From an uncultured Bacteroidales bacterium (GTDB lineage: Bacteria > Bacteroidota > Bacteroidia > Bacteroidales > UBA932), in contig CASEBV010000007.1 of NCBI GenBank assembly GCA_949286415.1, positions 1 to 64,000 of the forward strand: a DNA stretch of 64,000 nt, written 5' to 3'. The first letter of the stretch is position 1. Every line of letters starts with the position of its first letter. The notes under the pieces were generated by a model. The model was given only the letters and a program-made list of their open reading frames with translations. It made no database searches and was not told the origin of the DNA. Made by a program: the position numbers and the translations under genes. This document shows, in pieces, positions 1-8,100 of the stretch.

Positions 1-105
1 ACGCCTTGGCCTCAGACCGTTTACCTTGATGAATTTGTCATATATTTTGCAGAAATCGTCCGCCATACAGAATATTTCCGTAATTTTGTCCTCGGTGATC
101 ATCAT
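1..105 (-). CDS. IS982-family transposase, N-terminal fragment (cut by window edge)
   Basis: Reading leftwards from ATG at 105 gives 35 codons open to the window edge. The peptide starts MMITEDKITEIFCMADDFCK, which resembles the N terminus of IS982-type transposases of Bacteroidales as I remember them (TEIF followed by a DDFCK segment). The catalytic DDE part lies outside the window, so I cannot tell whether the element is intact. A TAnnTTTG box on the same strand at 144-151 fits as its promoter. The family call rests on this short N-terminal match only. Confidence 0.6.
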   Translation of the reverse strand, partial: MMITEDKITEIFCMADDFCKIYDKFIKVNGLRPRR

Positions 106-143
106 AGCGATTGTTTTTGTTGTTTTGACTTTGTTTGCTTATT

Positions 144-151
144 CAAATATA
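144..151 (-). promoter_or_regulatory. -7 promoter box for the transposase gene
   Basis: On the minus strand this reads TATATTTG, a full match to the Bacteroidales -7 consensus TAnnTTTG, about 39 bases before the transposase start. No clear TTTG -33 element is seen at the usual distance. Confidence 0.4.
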
Positions 152-329
152 CAAAAACTTTCGCTATTTTATTAATAATCAATATATTATATTTTATTAA
201 AATTCATCGAACTCACGTTAATATAGGGAAAATCATTAACATTATTTTTAGAAAATGAGGAAAGCATAAGAGATTAATGGAGAAATTTTATAATTTTGTA
301 ATGCTTTAGGGCAATTGAAAATACGGAAA

Positions 330-475
330 GTGCCTTTATCGTAGAAATCGCCAATTTTATACGTCACACAAGGCACAACGGTTCCTGCTTCCATAGGGCG
401 GGCTGTTTGTCTTTGTGTGACAGGTGTTTGGCGATACCTTACGATTCAAGACTGCAGCCCGCTTTCCGTTGGTAT
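330..475 (+). repeat. Cluster of nested inverted repeats, possible structured RNA
   Basis: Four exact complementary pairs are visible: GTGCCTT (330-336) with AAGGCAC (370-376); GTCACACAA (363-371) with TTGTGTGAC (413-421); GCGGGCTG (398-405) with CAGCCCGC (455-462); and ATACC (434-438) with GGTAT (471-475). The second and third pairs interleave (a-b-a'-b'), which is the order of an H-type pseudoknot. The first and second pairs share bases 370-371 and would partly compete. It lies directly ahead of the gene at 518. It could be a leader RNA, a transfer or recombination site, or a repeat-rich element end. Confidence 0.4.
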
Positions 476-517
476 AACCACATAAATCCTTTGGCTGTAA
501 AGGAGTGACATGGAATT

Positions 518-982
518 ATGGAATCTGATCAGGATGTATTGTTTCTACGGACATCTCAGGGTGCTTTCCGCAACAAATTATCTTTCGGTAAAAGGATTGA
601 GCATTATGTAATCGGCCGTTTGTTGAAAGAGCAATTCGATGTGTTCTTGCCGGTAGTTGATGACGATGCCGTTGATATTGTCGTCAAGCGACCGGACGGC
701 AAATTTATCGAACTTCAGATTAAAGCACGCTCAAGAAATGTACAGAAAGGCACTTCTGCTAGATTTGCAGCAATCACTCATACTGACCGTCCCGATTATT
801 GGTTCGTTTTTTATTCGGAACACCTTGACAGTATTTGGCTTCTTTCTTCGAAAGAATTTTTGGAAAATTCCATTTTGGATAAGTCGGGCAAAAGGACCAT
901 TCAGTTCAACACGGCGAAAGATGAAGTGAACCCAAAATTTTCAAGGTTTATTGTCAACAACTTCGACAGCCTTAAAATATGA
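518..982 (+). CDS. PD-(D/E)XK nuclease-like protein, QxK type
   Basis: This 154-residue soluble protein has no signal peptide. Visible motif residues are Glu28 (GKRIEHY), Asp53 (VDIVV) and Q67-I68-K69 (ELQIKAR). The order E...D...QxK matches the variant PD-(D/E)XK active site known from I-Ssp6803I and related small endonuclease-like proteins, including DUF4365-type families. I infer a DNA- or RNA-directed nuclease fold, but the substrate is unknown. The start is chosen by AAGGAGTG at 500-507; an ATG at 510 is out of frame. The next gene begins within or just after its stop, so they are probably co-transcribed. Base composition is AT-rich compared with the genes after 5100, which suggests transfer. 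Confidence 0.6.
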   Translation: MESDQDVLFLRTSQGAFRNKLSFGKRIEHYVIGRLLKEQFDVFLPVVDDDAVDIVVKRPDGKFIELQIKARSRNVQKGTSARFAAITHTDRPDYWFVFYSEHLDSIWLLSSKEFLENSILDKSGKRTIQFNTAKDEVNPKFSRFIVNNFDSLKI

Positions 983-1002
983 AAGTAAAAAATTTGATTG
1001 TC

Positions 1003-2631
1003 ATGAAAAAATTTTTATTCATTGTATTTGCTTCTGTCGCTTTCAGTCTGAACACATCTGCGCAATCAATAACGGCTAATATGCGGTCTGATTTGAAAGT
1101 TTGGTTAAAATATGCCGATAATTTTGAACAGGCAACAGTATTTAGCATAATGTCACAGGCGACCGATTGTGAAAATTGGAGTCGGGGACAATACATGCAA
1201 ATCATTGATAACATAGATGAGTATCCAACATACGCAGAAATCATCATAATGGGGTTTTATATTATTAATGACGGGGATGAAGATGAAACGTACCTTTGGC
1301 TTCGTGATATTTTTGAGGAATTCGGAGAAGTAGATAATGAAAAAATCACAATAGCAAATAATGTCTGGAGAAAAAAATACAAAAGCAGGTTTGAGGAAGT
1401 GAAACGCAAGAAAATCGCTGAAGCAAAAGCAGCGGAAAAGAAGAGGATTGCTGCCGAGCAAGAAGCGGAACGAAAAAGAATAGCGGAAGAAAAAGAAAGG
1501 GAAAGAATTGCCGAACGGCGACGTATCGCTGCTGAAAAGGCGAGACAGGCTGAAATAGAAAGGCAAAAACAGGAACGAAGAAAGAAAATTGATTCCTATT
1601 TGGCAGGCGAGGATAAAAACAAGGTTTATAATATGTCCGATGATATGCAGTCTGCATATTATGCTATGATGAAATCAGCAGTGGTAGAAGCCGTATCGCA
1701 GTATGCTCCTGACAATATCGATATTTCGGTCGCGGACAGTGTCATAGTGAATGCTACAGGAAACACATATCATAATATAAAAGTGAATTTCAAGACAGGA
1801 ACTTCATCGGCGGAGATAAAGAACGCGATTGACGCAGCGGTATCAAGCCTGAATTTATATGTGATGAAACTGCCGATACCTGATACGGACACTACTTATT
1901 CAGTCAACTCCCGATGGAAATTTATTGTTCCATATAAAATTGAAACAGAACAGCAGAGTCTTATAGTGATAAAGAAAAGGCGGGAATTGGTGTTGAAAAA
2001 AGGAGAAGAAGAATTTTATAATTCCAATAAATCCGCTATTGCTGATTCTTTGAAAAGTAAAGGCAAATATAGCCTCAATGTATGGAGGCAGGAAATTGAC
2101 GGAAAAGTTGCAACAGAAGTTGAAACGCTGGATTATTTTAAGCCTGTCGGAAGTGTAATGTTTGGTTACAGTTTTTCACCAGCGGCCCCACTCGGATTTA
2201 TGTTTGCTTTGAACAACGTATATTCAAAACACTGGGGAGCATACCTTTCGTTAAGAACTTCTGTGAAAGGAAAAGAAACGGTTAATAGCGGTGCTTATGT
2301 GACGCAATGGACACCGAAAGGGTACACCTGTTTTAATTTCAATGTCGGTGCGACATATTCCATTACTAAATATGGTTTTATATATGCCGGTATAGGATAT
2401 GGACAATGCGGAAGATATTATGTAGGAGAATATTATGATGGGTGGTCATCGTCGTTATTACCTGAAGGAGAGCCGGCGAAAGTAAAAACACCAAAAAATA
2501 AAGGATTGGGAATGGAAGCCGGCATTATAGTCCGACCATTGAAGTGGCTCGGTGCGTCTGTCGGTTATAATTTTGTCCCGGGAGGACACTATGGTGAATG
2601 TAATTTCGGAGTGTTGTTTTTCTTTAATTGA
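1003..2631 (+). CDS. Secreted protein with charged coiled coil and C-terminal barrel-like domain
   Basis: I do not recognise the family. From ATG 1003 (542 residues) the protein starts with a signal peptide (MKKFLFIVFASVAF, then cleavage near SAQ); an upstream in-frame ATG at 979 adds eight residues and overlaps the previous stop. Roughly residues 120-197 are a continuous Arg/Lys/Glu/Ala-rich helix of the TolA-like coiled-coil kind. A middle globular part follows, and the last 150 residues alternate aromatic and small residues and end in FFFN, as in outer-membrane barrels. It probably sits in the outer membrane with a periplasmic helical arm. It lies between a nuclease-like gene and a lipoprotein gene, all AT-rich. 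Confidence 0.55.
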   Translation: MKKFLFIVFASVAFSLNTSAQSITANMRSDLKVWLKYADNFEQATVFSIMSQATDCENWSRGQYMQIIDNIDEYPTYAEIIIMGFYIINDGDEDETYLWLRDIFEEFGEVDNEKITIANNVWRKKYKSRFEEVKRKKIAEAKAAEKKRIAAEQEAERKRIAEEKERERIAERRRIAAEKARQAEIERQKQERRKKIDSYLAGEDKNKVYNMSDDMQSAYYAMMKSAVVEAVSQYAPDNIDISVADSVIVNATGNTYHNIKVNFKTGTSSAEIKNAIDAAVSSLNLYVMKLPIPDTDTTYSVNSRWKFIVPYKIETEQQSLIVIKKRRELVLKKGEEEFYNSNKSAIADSLKSKGKYSLNVWRQEIDGKVATEVETLDYFKPVGSVMFGYSFSPAAPLGFMFALNNVYSKHWGAYLSLRTSVKGKETVNSGAYVTQWTPKGYTCFNFNVGATYSITKYGFIYAGIGYGQCGRYYVGEYYDGWSSSLLPEGEPAKVKTPKNKGLGMEAGIIVRPLKWLGASVGYNFVPGGHYGECNFGVLFFFN

Positions 2632-2637
2632 TTTGCT

Positions 2638-3003
2638 ATGAAAATATTGAATATTATTTTATCATTATTGATTGCCTTAATGGCTGGAAGCTGCGTATAT
2701 CCGGAAGATGTTATAGAAGAAGTTTCTGTTAGCATTTCAGGTGATGCAGATGAGTCCGGAATTACAGTGTATGGTAAACTAGACTCAGGTGAAACAAATG
2801 ATGTTTCGGAATGCGGATTTGAACTATTTCACTACGGGCAGGAAATAGGTGGCAATATAATTAAAGTAACGATATCAGATTTCAGACATTATTATAATCA
2901 TGACCAATATGGAGACCTTCGTGATGGCACTTATTCATGCCGTGCATATGTCGTCATTTGGGGAGTGAAAATTTATAGTGACGAATATAGAATCCACCGG
3001 TAA
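2638..3003 (+). CDS. Small hypothetical lipoprotein
   Basis: The gene encodes 121 residues with a lipoprotein signal (MKILNIILSLLIALMAGSC; lipobox AGSC, Cys19). The mature part is short, acidic and beta-rich, with a segment (ITVYGKLDSGETNDVSECGF) reminiscent of the immunoglobulin/FN3-like domains common in Bacteroidota surface lipoproteins. It starts six bases after the previous stop, so it is probably translated from the same transcript and may partner the barrel-like protein. No function can be assigned. Confidence 0.55.
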   Translation: MKILNIILSLLIALMAGSCVYPEDVIEEVSVSISGDADESGITVYGKLDSGETNDVSECGFELFHYGQEIGGNIIKVTISDFRHYYNHDQYGDLRDGTYSCRAYVVIWGVKIYSDEYRIHR

Positions 3004-3192
3004 CAAGTTCAATACCGTTCCGAGGGTTTTGGCCTTACGGTTAAAACCCTCAGGATTTAACCTAATTTGTCAATCAGCAGTGTCCGTACGATATCATATC
3101 CTATTTATGCATCAAACACCTCGTCAGGTCTGAGAAGTTGAACAATTTCACCTTCTCCCCTCGGCACAGCAAAAGCAGTTTTATATCATAAC

Positions 3193-3239
3193 GGGTATAA
3201 ATCAATCCTGACACCTCAATTTATACCCAATATGGTATA
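3193..3239 (+). promoter_or_regulatory. Operator-like inverted repeats of the hip operon
   Basis: GGGTATAAAT (3193-3202) and ATTTATACCC (3219-3228) are exact inverted copies. TATACC (3222-3227) and GGTATA (3234-3239) form a second repeat with a six-base spacer, overlapping the first. The second resembles the TATCC-N8-GGATA operators bound by E. coli HipB. Both lie just upstream of the -7 box, where a bound HipB-like repressor would block transcription. Confidence 0.55.
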
Positions 3240-3255
3240 ATATAAAACTTTTTTA

Positions 3256-3263
3256 TATATTTG
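3256..3263 (+). promoter_or_regulatory. -7 promoter box of the hip operon
   Basis: TATATTTG is a full match to TAnnTTTG, 25 bases before the hipB start. The operator repeat ending at 3239 covers the expected -33 area. Confidence 0.55.
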
Positions 3264-3288
3264 TACCCGAACAGATATAATTTGGAAT

Positions 3289-3498
3289 ATGAATATTCTA
3301 TCTTCTACTGTAAAATCATTGCGTAAGCAATTCAATATGACGCAAGAAGATCTCTCCGTCAAATCAGGGGTCGGATTACGGTTTGTCCGTGATCTGGAAC
3401 AAGGGAAATCTACATTACGCCTTGATAAAGTAAATCAATTACTTGATTTCTTCAATTACGAAATGGCTCCACAACCGAAACAAAATAAGCAGCGATGA
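3289..3498 (+). CDS. hipB: HipB-like HTH antitoxin/repressor
   Basis: This 69-residue Cro/C1-type helix-turn-helix protein (TQEDLSVKSGVGLRFVRDLEQGK) belongs to the HipB/y4mF group. HipB proteins dimerise, bind operators in their own promoter and neutralise the HipA or HipT kinase. The operator-like repeats at 3193-3239 fit autoregulation. It overlaps the next gene by four bases (ATGA at 3495-3498), which points to translational coupling. In HipBST systems HipB is mainly the DNA-binding partner, with HipS as antitoxin; which of the two neutralises the kinase here is not visible from sequence. Confidence 0.8.
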   Translation: MNILSSTVKSLRKQFNMTQEDLSVKSGVGLRFVRDLEQGKSTLRLDKVNQLLDFFNYEMAPQPKQNKQR

Positions 3499-3833
3499 AA
3501 CGGGCAAATATATATTACAAGAATTTATTGGCGGGAGTTCTTACAGAAGGAGACTATGGTTATGAATTCTATTATCTTCCAGAATATATAAAATTGACGG
3601 AAGCAAAACCCATCAGCCTGACTTTGCCTCTGCGCAAAGAAACTTATCATAGCAATGTCTTGTTCCCGTTCTTTGACGGTCTTATACCTGAGGGGTGGCT
3701 GCTGGACGTAGCCTTGCGTAATACGGATATCAGTATTCTTGACAGAATGTCTTTACTTCTGCTTTGCTGTAATGACTGTATCGGTGCTGTAAGTGTTAAA
3801 CCGTTAGTTGAGGAGGAAAGTACAAATGGATAA
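3495..3833 (+). CDS. HipS-like protein (HipA N-terminal subdomain 1)
   Basis: The protein has 112 residues and corresponds to only the N-terminal subdomain of full-length HipA: ANIYYKNLLAGVLTE at the start, then ISLTLPLRKETY and FFDGLIPEGW, which are standard HipA N-terminal landmarks. In E. coli HipBST this subdomain is a separate protein, HipS, that acts as antitoxin for the HipT kinase. The gene order hipB-hipS-hipT and the lengths match that arrangement. It overlaps the kinase gene by eight bases, and AGGAGG at 3811-3816 serves the kinase start. It could alternatively be just a split structural half of a HipA toxin. Confidence 0.7.
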   Translation: MKRANIYYKNLLAGVLTEGDYGYEFYYLPEYIKLTEAKPISLTLPLRKETYHSNVLFPFFDGLIPEGWLLDVALRNTDISILDRMSLLLLCCNDCIGAVSVKPLVEEESTNG

Positions 3834-4764
3834 ATGTTTGTATTGTTACCGTCCGCTTGAAAAGGGAGAGACGGATTTTCATCATAAGTGCGCAAAGAAA
3901 TTCTTTGGTACAGAGGAAGTACCTGTCTTGGACTATACTTGTGAGGATTTGGAGAAACTGGCAATACAGGTTATCAAAGACCAGACTTCACTTACTGGTG
4001 TACAGCCCAAATTGTCCTTACATCTTAACAAACATGAAGGGAGCCAAAGATTGACTATAGTTGGCTTATGGGGAAGTTTTATATGTAAGCCTCAAACGGT
4101 ACAATTCAAACAGATGCCAGAGACGGAAGATTTGACAATGCATTTGGCAGAGTCGGCCAAAATAGATGTTGTACCACATACCTTGATGCGTATGGCTGAC
4201 AATAGTCTATGTTACCTGACAAAGAGGATTGACCGTTCTGGTACTGGTGAAAAGGTGGCAATGGAAGATATGTGCCAGTTGACTGAAAGGCAGACCGAAC
4301 ATAAATATAAAAGCAGTTATGAACGTATTGCCAAAGCGATAGTACAATATTCTTCAATGCCTAAAATGGATGTCACCAATTTTTTTGAAGTAATATTGTT
4401 TTCATGGATTACCGGGAACAATGATATGCATCTGAAGAATTTTTCTTTGTATGAACCAATAGATGGAATTATTCGCCTGACTCCAGCCTACGATATGTTG
4501 AATGCCGTAATCTTAAATCCGAAAGATGATGAAGAACTGGCATTGACCTTGAATGGGAAAAAGAAAAAACTGAAACGGCAGGACTTTATATTATCCGGTA
4601 TGACGATGGGGGTTGAACAGAAAGCCATTGAACGCCTTATTCTGAAATATGCAAAACTTTTGCCTGAAATGGCGGAAGTTATTGACAGATCATTCCTGAC
4701 TGATGAATTTAAAGATAAATATTACAGGGTGATACATGAACGTATAGGAAGGTTAAATGCCTGA
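3826..4764 (+). CDS. HipT/HipA-type serine/threonine kinase toxin
   Basis: From ATG 3826 (312 residues, AGGAGG ten bases upstream) this is a HipA-family kinase core. It begins with a CxxC...HHxC cluster (Cys4, Cys7, His19/20, Cys22) that may bind zinc. Next come the TSLTGVQPK loop (Thr54, Ser55 and Thr57 are candidate autophosphorylation sites), Lys88 (FICKP, ATP-binding), the catalytic loop NNDMHLKNF (Asp200, Asn205) and metal-binding Asp223 (AYDML). All key kinase residues are present, so it is probably active. HipA and HipT kinases inactivate aminoacyl-tRNA synthetases; the target here is unknown. Confidence 0.75.
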   Translation: MDKCLYCYRPLEKGETDFHHKCAKKFFGTEEVPVLDYTCEDLEKLAIQVIKDQTSLTGVQPKLSLHLNKHEGSQRLTIVGLWGSFICKPQTVQFKQMPETEDLTMHLAESAKIDVVPHTLMRMADNSLCYLTKRIDRSGTGEKVAMEDMCQLTERQTEHKYKSSYERIAKAIVQYSSMPKMDVTNFFEVILFSWITGNNDMHLKNFSLYEPIDGIIRLTPAYDMLNAVILNPKDDEELALTLNGKKKKLKRQDFILSGMTMGVEQKAIERLILKYAKLLPEMAEVIDRSFLTDEFKDKYYRVIHERIGRLNA

Positions 4765-4845
4765 ACAATAAATTCAGACGACAGCACCTCCCTTTGCATT
4801 GTCCCTCTGAAATCCATCAGCACATGGGCGAGTTTAACAATATTC

Positions 4846-5078
4846 TGGCCTGTCGGCCACATATACTGTTCACGCCTCGGCAATACAAAAGTCCTCGTCT
4901 GCATGCAAACAAGTTTGCATTTGCCTTCGGCCTCTTGCATTGCGCTCGGCTTCTGCGCAATTTGGCCTGTCGGCCACATATACTGTTGCGCCTCGGCAAT
5001 ACAAAAGTCCTCGTCCGCATGCAAACAAGTTTGCATTTGCCTTCGGCCTCTTGCATTGCGCTCGGCTTCTGCGTATAT
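4846..5078. repeat. Two tandem copies of a ~117-bp palindrome-containing repeat
   Basis: Copy 1 runs 4846-4962 and copy 2 from 4963 to about 5078, nearly identical. Each starts with TGGCCTGTCGGCCA and contains the inverted repeat ATGCAAAC-AA-GTTTGCAT (4903-4920 and 5019-5036), then a stretch rich in TTCGGC/CTCGGC. Copy 2 is one base shorter before the palindrome. The repeat fills almost the whole gap between hipT and metH, a stretch of 340 bases without a supported gene. The short minus-strand frames over it are translations of the repeat. I take it to be an interspersed non-coding repeat. Confidence 0.75.
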
Positions 5079-5104
5079 TTGCCCTGCTAAAACGGACTTG
5101 AGAG

Positions 5105-8100
5105 ATGAGAGATTTTCTTGCTGACGGCAGAATAATGATTCTGGACGGGGCGACGGGCACAATGATACAGAAATGCGGGCTGACGGAGGAGGATTTCCGG
5201 GCTGGGATTCAGGAAGCGCCGCAGGGAAAGGAACTTAAAGGCAACAATGAATGCCTCAACCTCTCGCGGCCTGACATCATCAGGAAAATCCACAATGAAT
5301 ATATCGCGGCCGGGGCGGACATAATAGAGGCAAATACATTCAGTGCCAACAGGATATCCCAGGAAGAATACGGATGCGGTGCACTTGCGTCCAGGATGGC
5401 ATACGAGGGGGCGAGGATTGCCAGAGAGGCTGCGGATGCCGCAATGGAGACATTCCGTGAGAGCGGGAAGAAGACAGAAACCGAAAGGAAGATTTTCGTT
5501 GCCGGAAGCATAGGCCCGACATCAAAGTCACTTTCCATGTCTCCGGACATGAATGATCCTGCCTTCAGGGCTGTGACATTCGATGAAATGGCCGATGCCT
5601 ACGGGGAGCAGATCAGGGCACTGATTCTGGGAGGCGCCGACATGCTGCTGATAGAGACATGCTTTGATGCGCTCAATGCCAAGGCAGCCATATATGCTCT
5701 TGAAAAACTGCTTGACAGCCCGGACTTTACAGATGGCCCTGCAGTCAGAGAGAGACTGGATGAGGACGGATATTTCCCAGTGATTGTGTCCGTGTCCGTC
5801 AGCGACAGAAGCGGAAGGACTCTGACGGGACAGACTCTTGAGGCATTCTACACTGCCGTAAGCCATTACCCTCTGACAGCATTCGGGCTCAACTGCTCGC
5901 TCGGTGCAGGAGAGATGCATCATCTGCTCAGGGAAACGGCAGCCTTTGCCAAATGCCCTGTCATCTGCTATCCGAATGCAGGCCTTCCTGACGGGATGGG
6001 GGGATATGCCCAGACTCCGGAGGAAATGGCAGGAGAAATGGGACAGATGGCTGCCGAAGGGCTGCTGAATATCGCAGGAGGATGCTGCGGCACCACACCT
6101 GAGTACATCAGGGCAATAGAGGCAGCCGTGAGGAAATACCCGGCAAGGAAAATTCCGGGCGACGACAAAGACACACGGGGCATGGACAACCCCGACGGCA
6201 GGCAATGCACTCCCCTGACAATAAGCGGACTCGAAGCGGTATGCATAGACCGCAGGACAAGAAACTTCACCAATGTCGGGGAGAGGACCAATGTCGCAGG
6301 CTCAAGGAAATTCGCCAGACTGATAGCCTCAGGCAATTTGACGGAGGCGCTGGGAATTGCCGCCGGACAGGTGGACAGCGGGGCCGACATAATTGACATC
6401 AACATGGACGACGCCATGCTTGACAGCGAGGCGGAAATGACAAGATTCGTCCGCAGCATTTCAAGTGAGCCGGCTGCCGCAAAGGCCGCCCTCATGATAG
6501 ACTCTTCCGACTGGAAGACAATCCTTTCCGGACTCAAGAACGCCCAGGGAAAGTCAATCGTCAATTCCATCAGCCTGAAGGAAGGCGAAGAAGCATTCAT
6601 CGGCAAGGCCAGGGAAATCCGCAGGCTCGGGGCCGCCATGGTAGTCATGGCTTTCGACGAACGGGGACAAGCCACGGATTTCAGCAGGAAGACGGAAATC
6701 TGCGCAAGGGCATACAGGCTCCTGACAGAAAGGGCAGGAATCGCCCCGCACGACATTATCTTCGATGTGAATGTGCTGGCCATAGGTACAGGGATTGAGG
6801 AGCACGCCGACTATGCCGCCGACTTCATCAGAGCAGTGAAATGGATAAAGGAGAACCTCCCGGGGGCACTGACTTCAGGAGGCATATCCAATCTTTCATT
6901 TGCTTTCCGCGGCAACAACACGGTCCGCGAGGCGATGCACTCGGCCTTCCTCTACCATGCCATACGGGCAGGACTTGACATGGCCATAGTCAATCCAGGA
7001 ATGCTCCAGGTCTATGACAACATCGAACCGGGACTTCTGAAATGCGTCGAAGATGTCATCTTCAACACGGACAGCGGAGCAACCGAAAGGCTGATTGAAA
7101 AGGCCGCAGACATAGCAGCCGCCGAATCCGCGGAAAAGGCAGAGAAAACCGGAAGTGACGACCGGATGAAAGGGGAATCCCCACATATCAGCTGGAACGG
7201 ACAAAGCGCGGCGGCCTGGTCTCAAGGACCTGAAAAACGGCTTTCCGAAGCCCTCGTCACGGGAAGGTCTGACACTCTGCAGCAGGACCTTGAAGACTGC
7301 CTTAAAATCTGCGGCTCAGCTACAGGCATCATAGAGGGCCCGCTTATGGACGGGATGAAAAAAGTCGGGGAACTCTTCGGGGACGGCAAGATGTTCCTGC
7401 CCCAGGTCGTCAAGTCGGCAAAGGTCATGAAGGATGCAGTGGACTACCTGCAGCCGTACATGGGCAGGGATTCCGATGCCGCGGACAACGGCAGGACAGG
7501 CGCCGGCATGAGCGGGACGAAAACATCCGGGCCGAAGATTGTCATAGCCACCGTGCGCGGAGATGTCCACGACATCGGCAAGAACATAACAGCCACTGTG
7601 CTCAGATGCAACGGATTCAATGTCATTGACCTCGGCGTCATGGTGGACAGGGACACGATACTGGACACAGCCGTCAGGGAGCATGCCGACATCATTGCCG
7701 CCAGCGGACTCATTACTCCGTCCCTCTATCAGATGGAAGAACTCTGCCGGGAAATGACGGCACGAGGAATGGACACTCCCCTCTTCATCGGGGGTGCCAC
7801 GACATCTGCCCTGCACACAGCCGTAAAGCTTGCGCCGCTATATGAGCATGTTTTCTATGGCGCGGACGCTTCGGCAAGCGCCGTAATGGCAAAAAGATGC
7901 ATGGCGGACAGGGAGAGATTCGAACAGGAGGAGCACGAGGCACAGGAAAAGATGCGCACGATATACCGCAGCGGGAAATCAGGAGGAGTACATCCTGAAG
8001 GCAACGGCACAGGTCCGCATGACACAGAGAAAGTCTTCCCTCCAGAAAGCTACCTCCGTGACACCAGCCTTGAAGTCCCTCATGCAGACAGCATCAGGAC

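Larger units (their letters stand above)
106..517. other. 412-bp gene-free stretch: IS end and structured region
   Basis: No convincing reading frame is present on either strand. The left half (to about 250) is very AT-rich and probably holds the transposase promoter and the terminal inverted repeat of the IS; I could not fix the IS boundary because the other end is outside the window. The right half (330-475) holds several inverted repeats described separately. An AAGGAGTG ribosome-binding site lies at 500-507, ahead of the next gene. Confidence 0.6.

Noticed and set aside
398..462. tRNA-like look: 8-bp closing stem GCGGGCTG/CAGCCCGC and a TTCAAGA loop-like sequence.
   Set aside because: Only 65 bases, no T-stem or anticodon stem pairs, and no proper D-arm. 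Kept only as an inverted-repeat cluster.
4765..5104. Possible cobalamin riboswitch upstream of metH.
   Set aside because: The conserved B12-box and surrounding structure were not found; the gap is filled by the tandem repeat.
4722..5162. Several overlapping frames on both strands (up to 146 residues) with Cys/His-rich repeated peptides.
   Set aside because: They are translations of the two tandem repeat copies; peptides repeat with the DNA period and no start signal fits. Treated as non-coding repeat.
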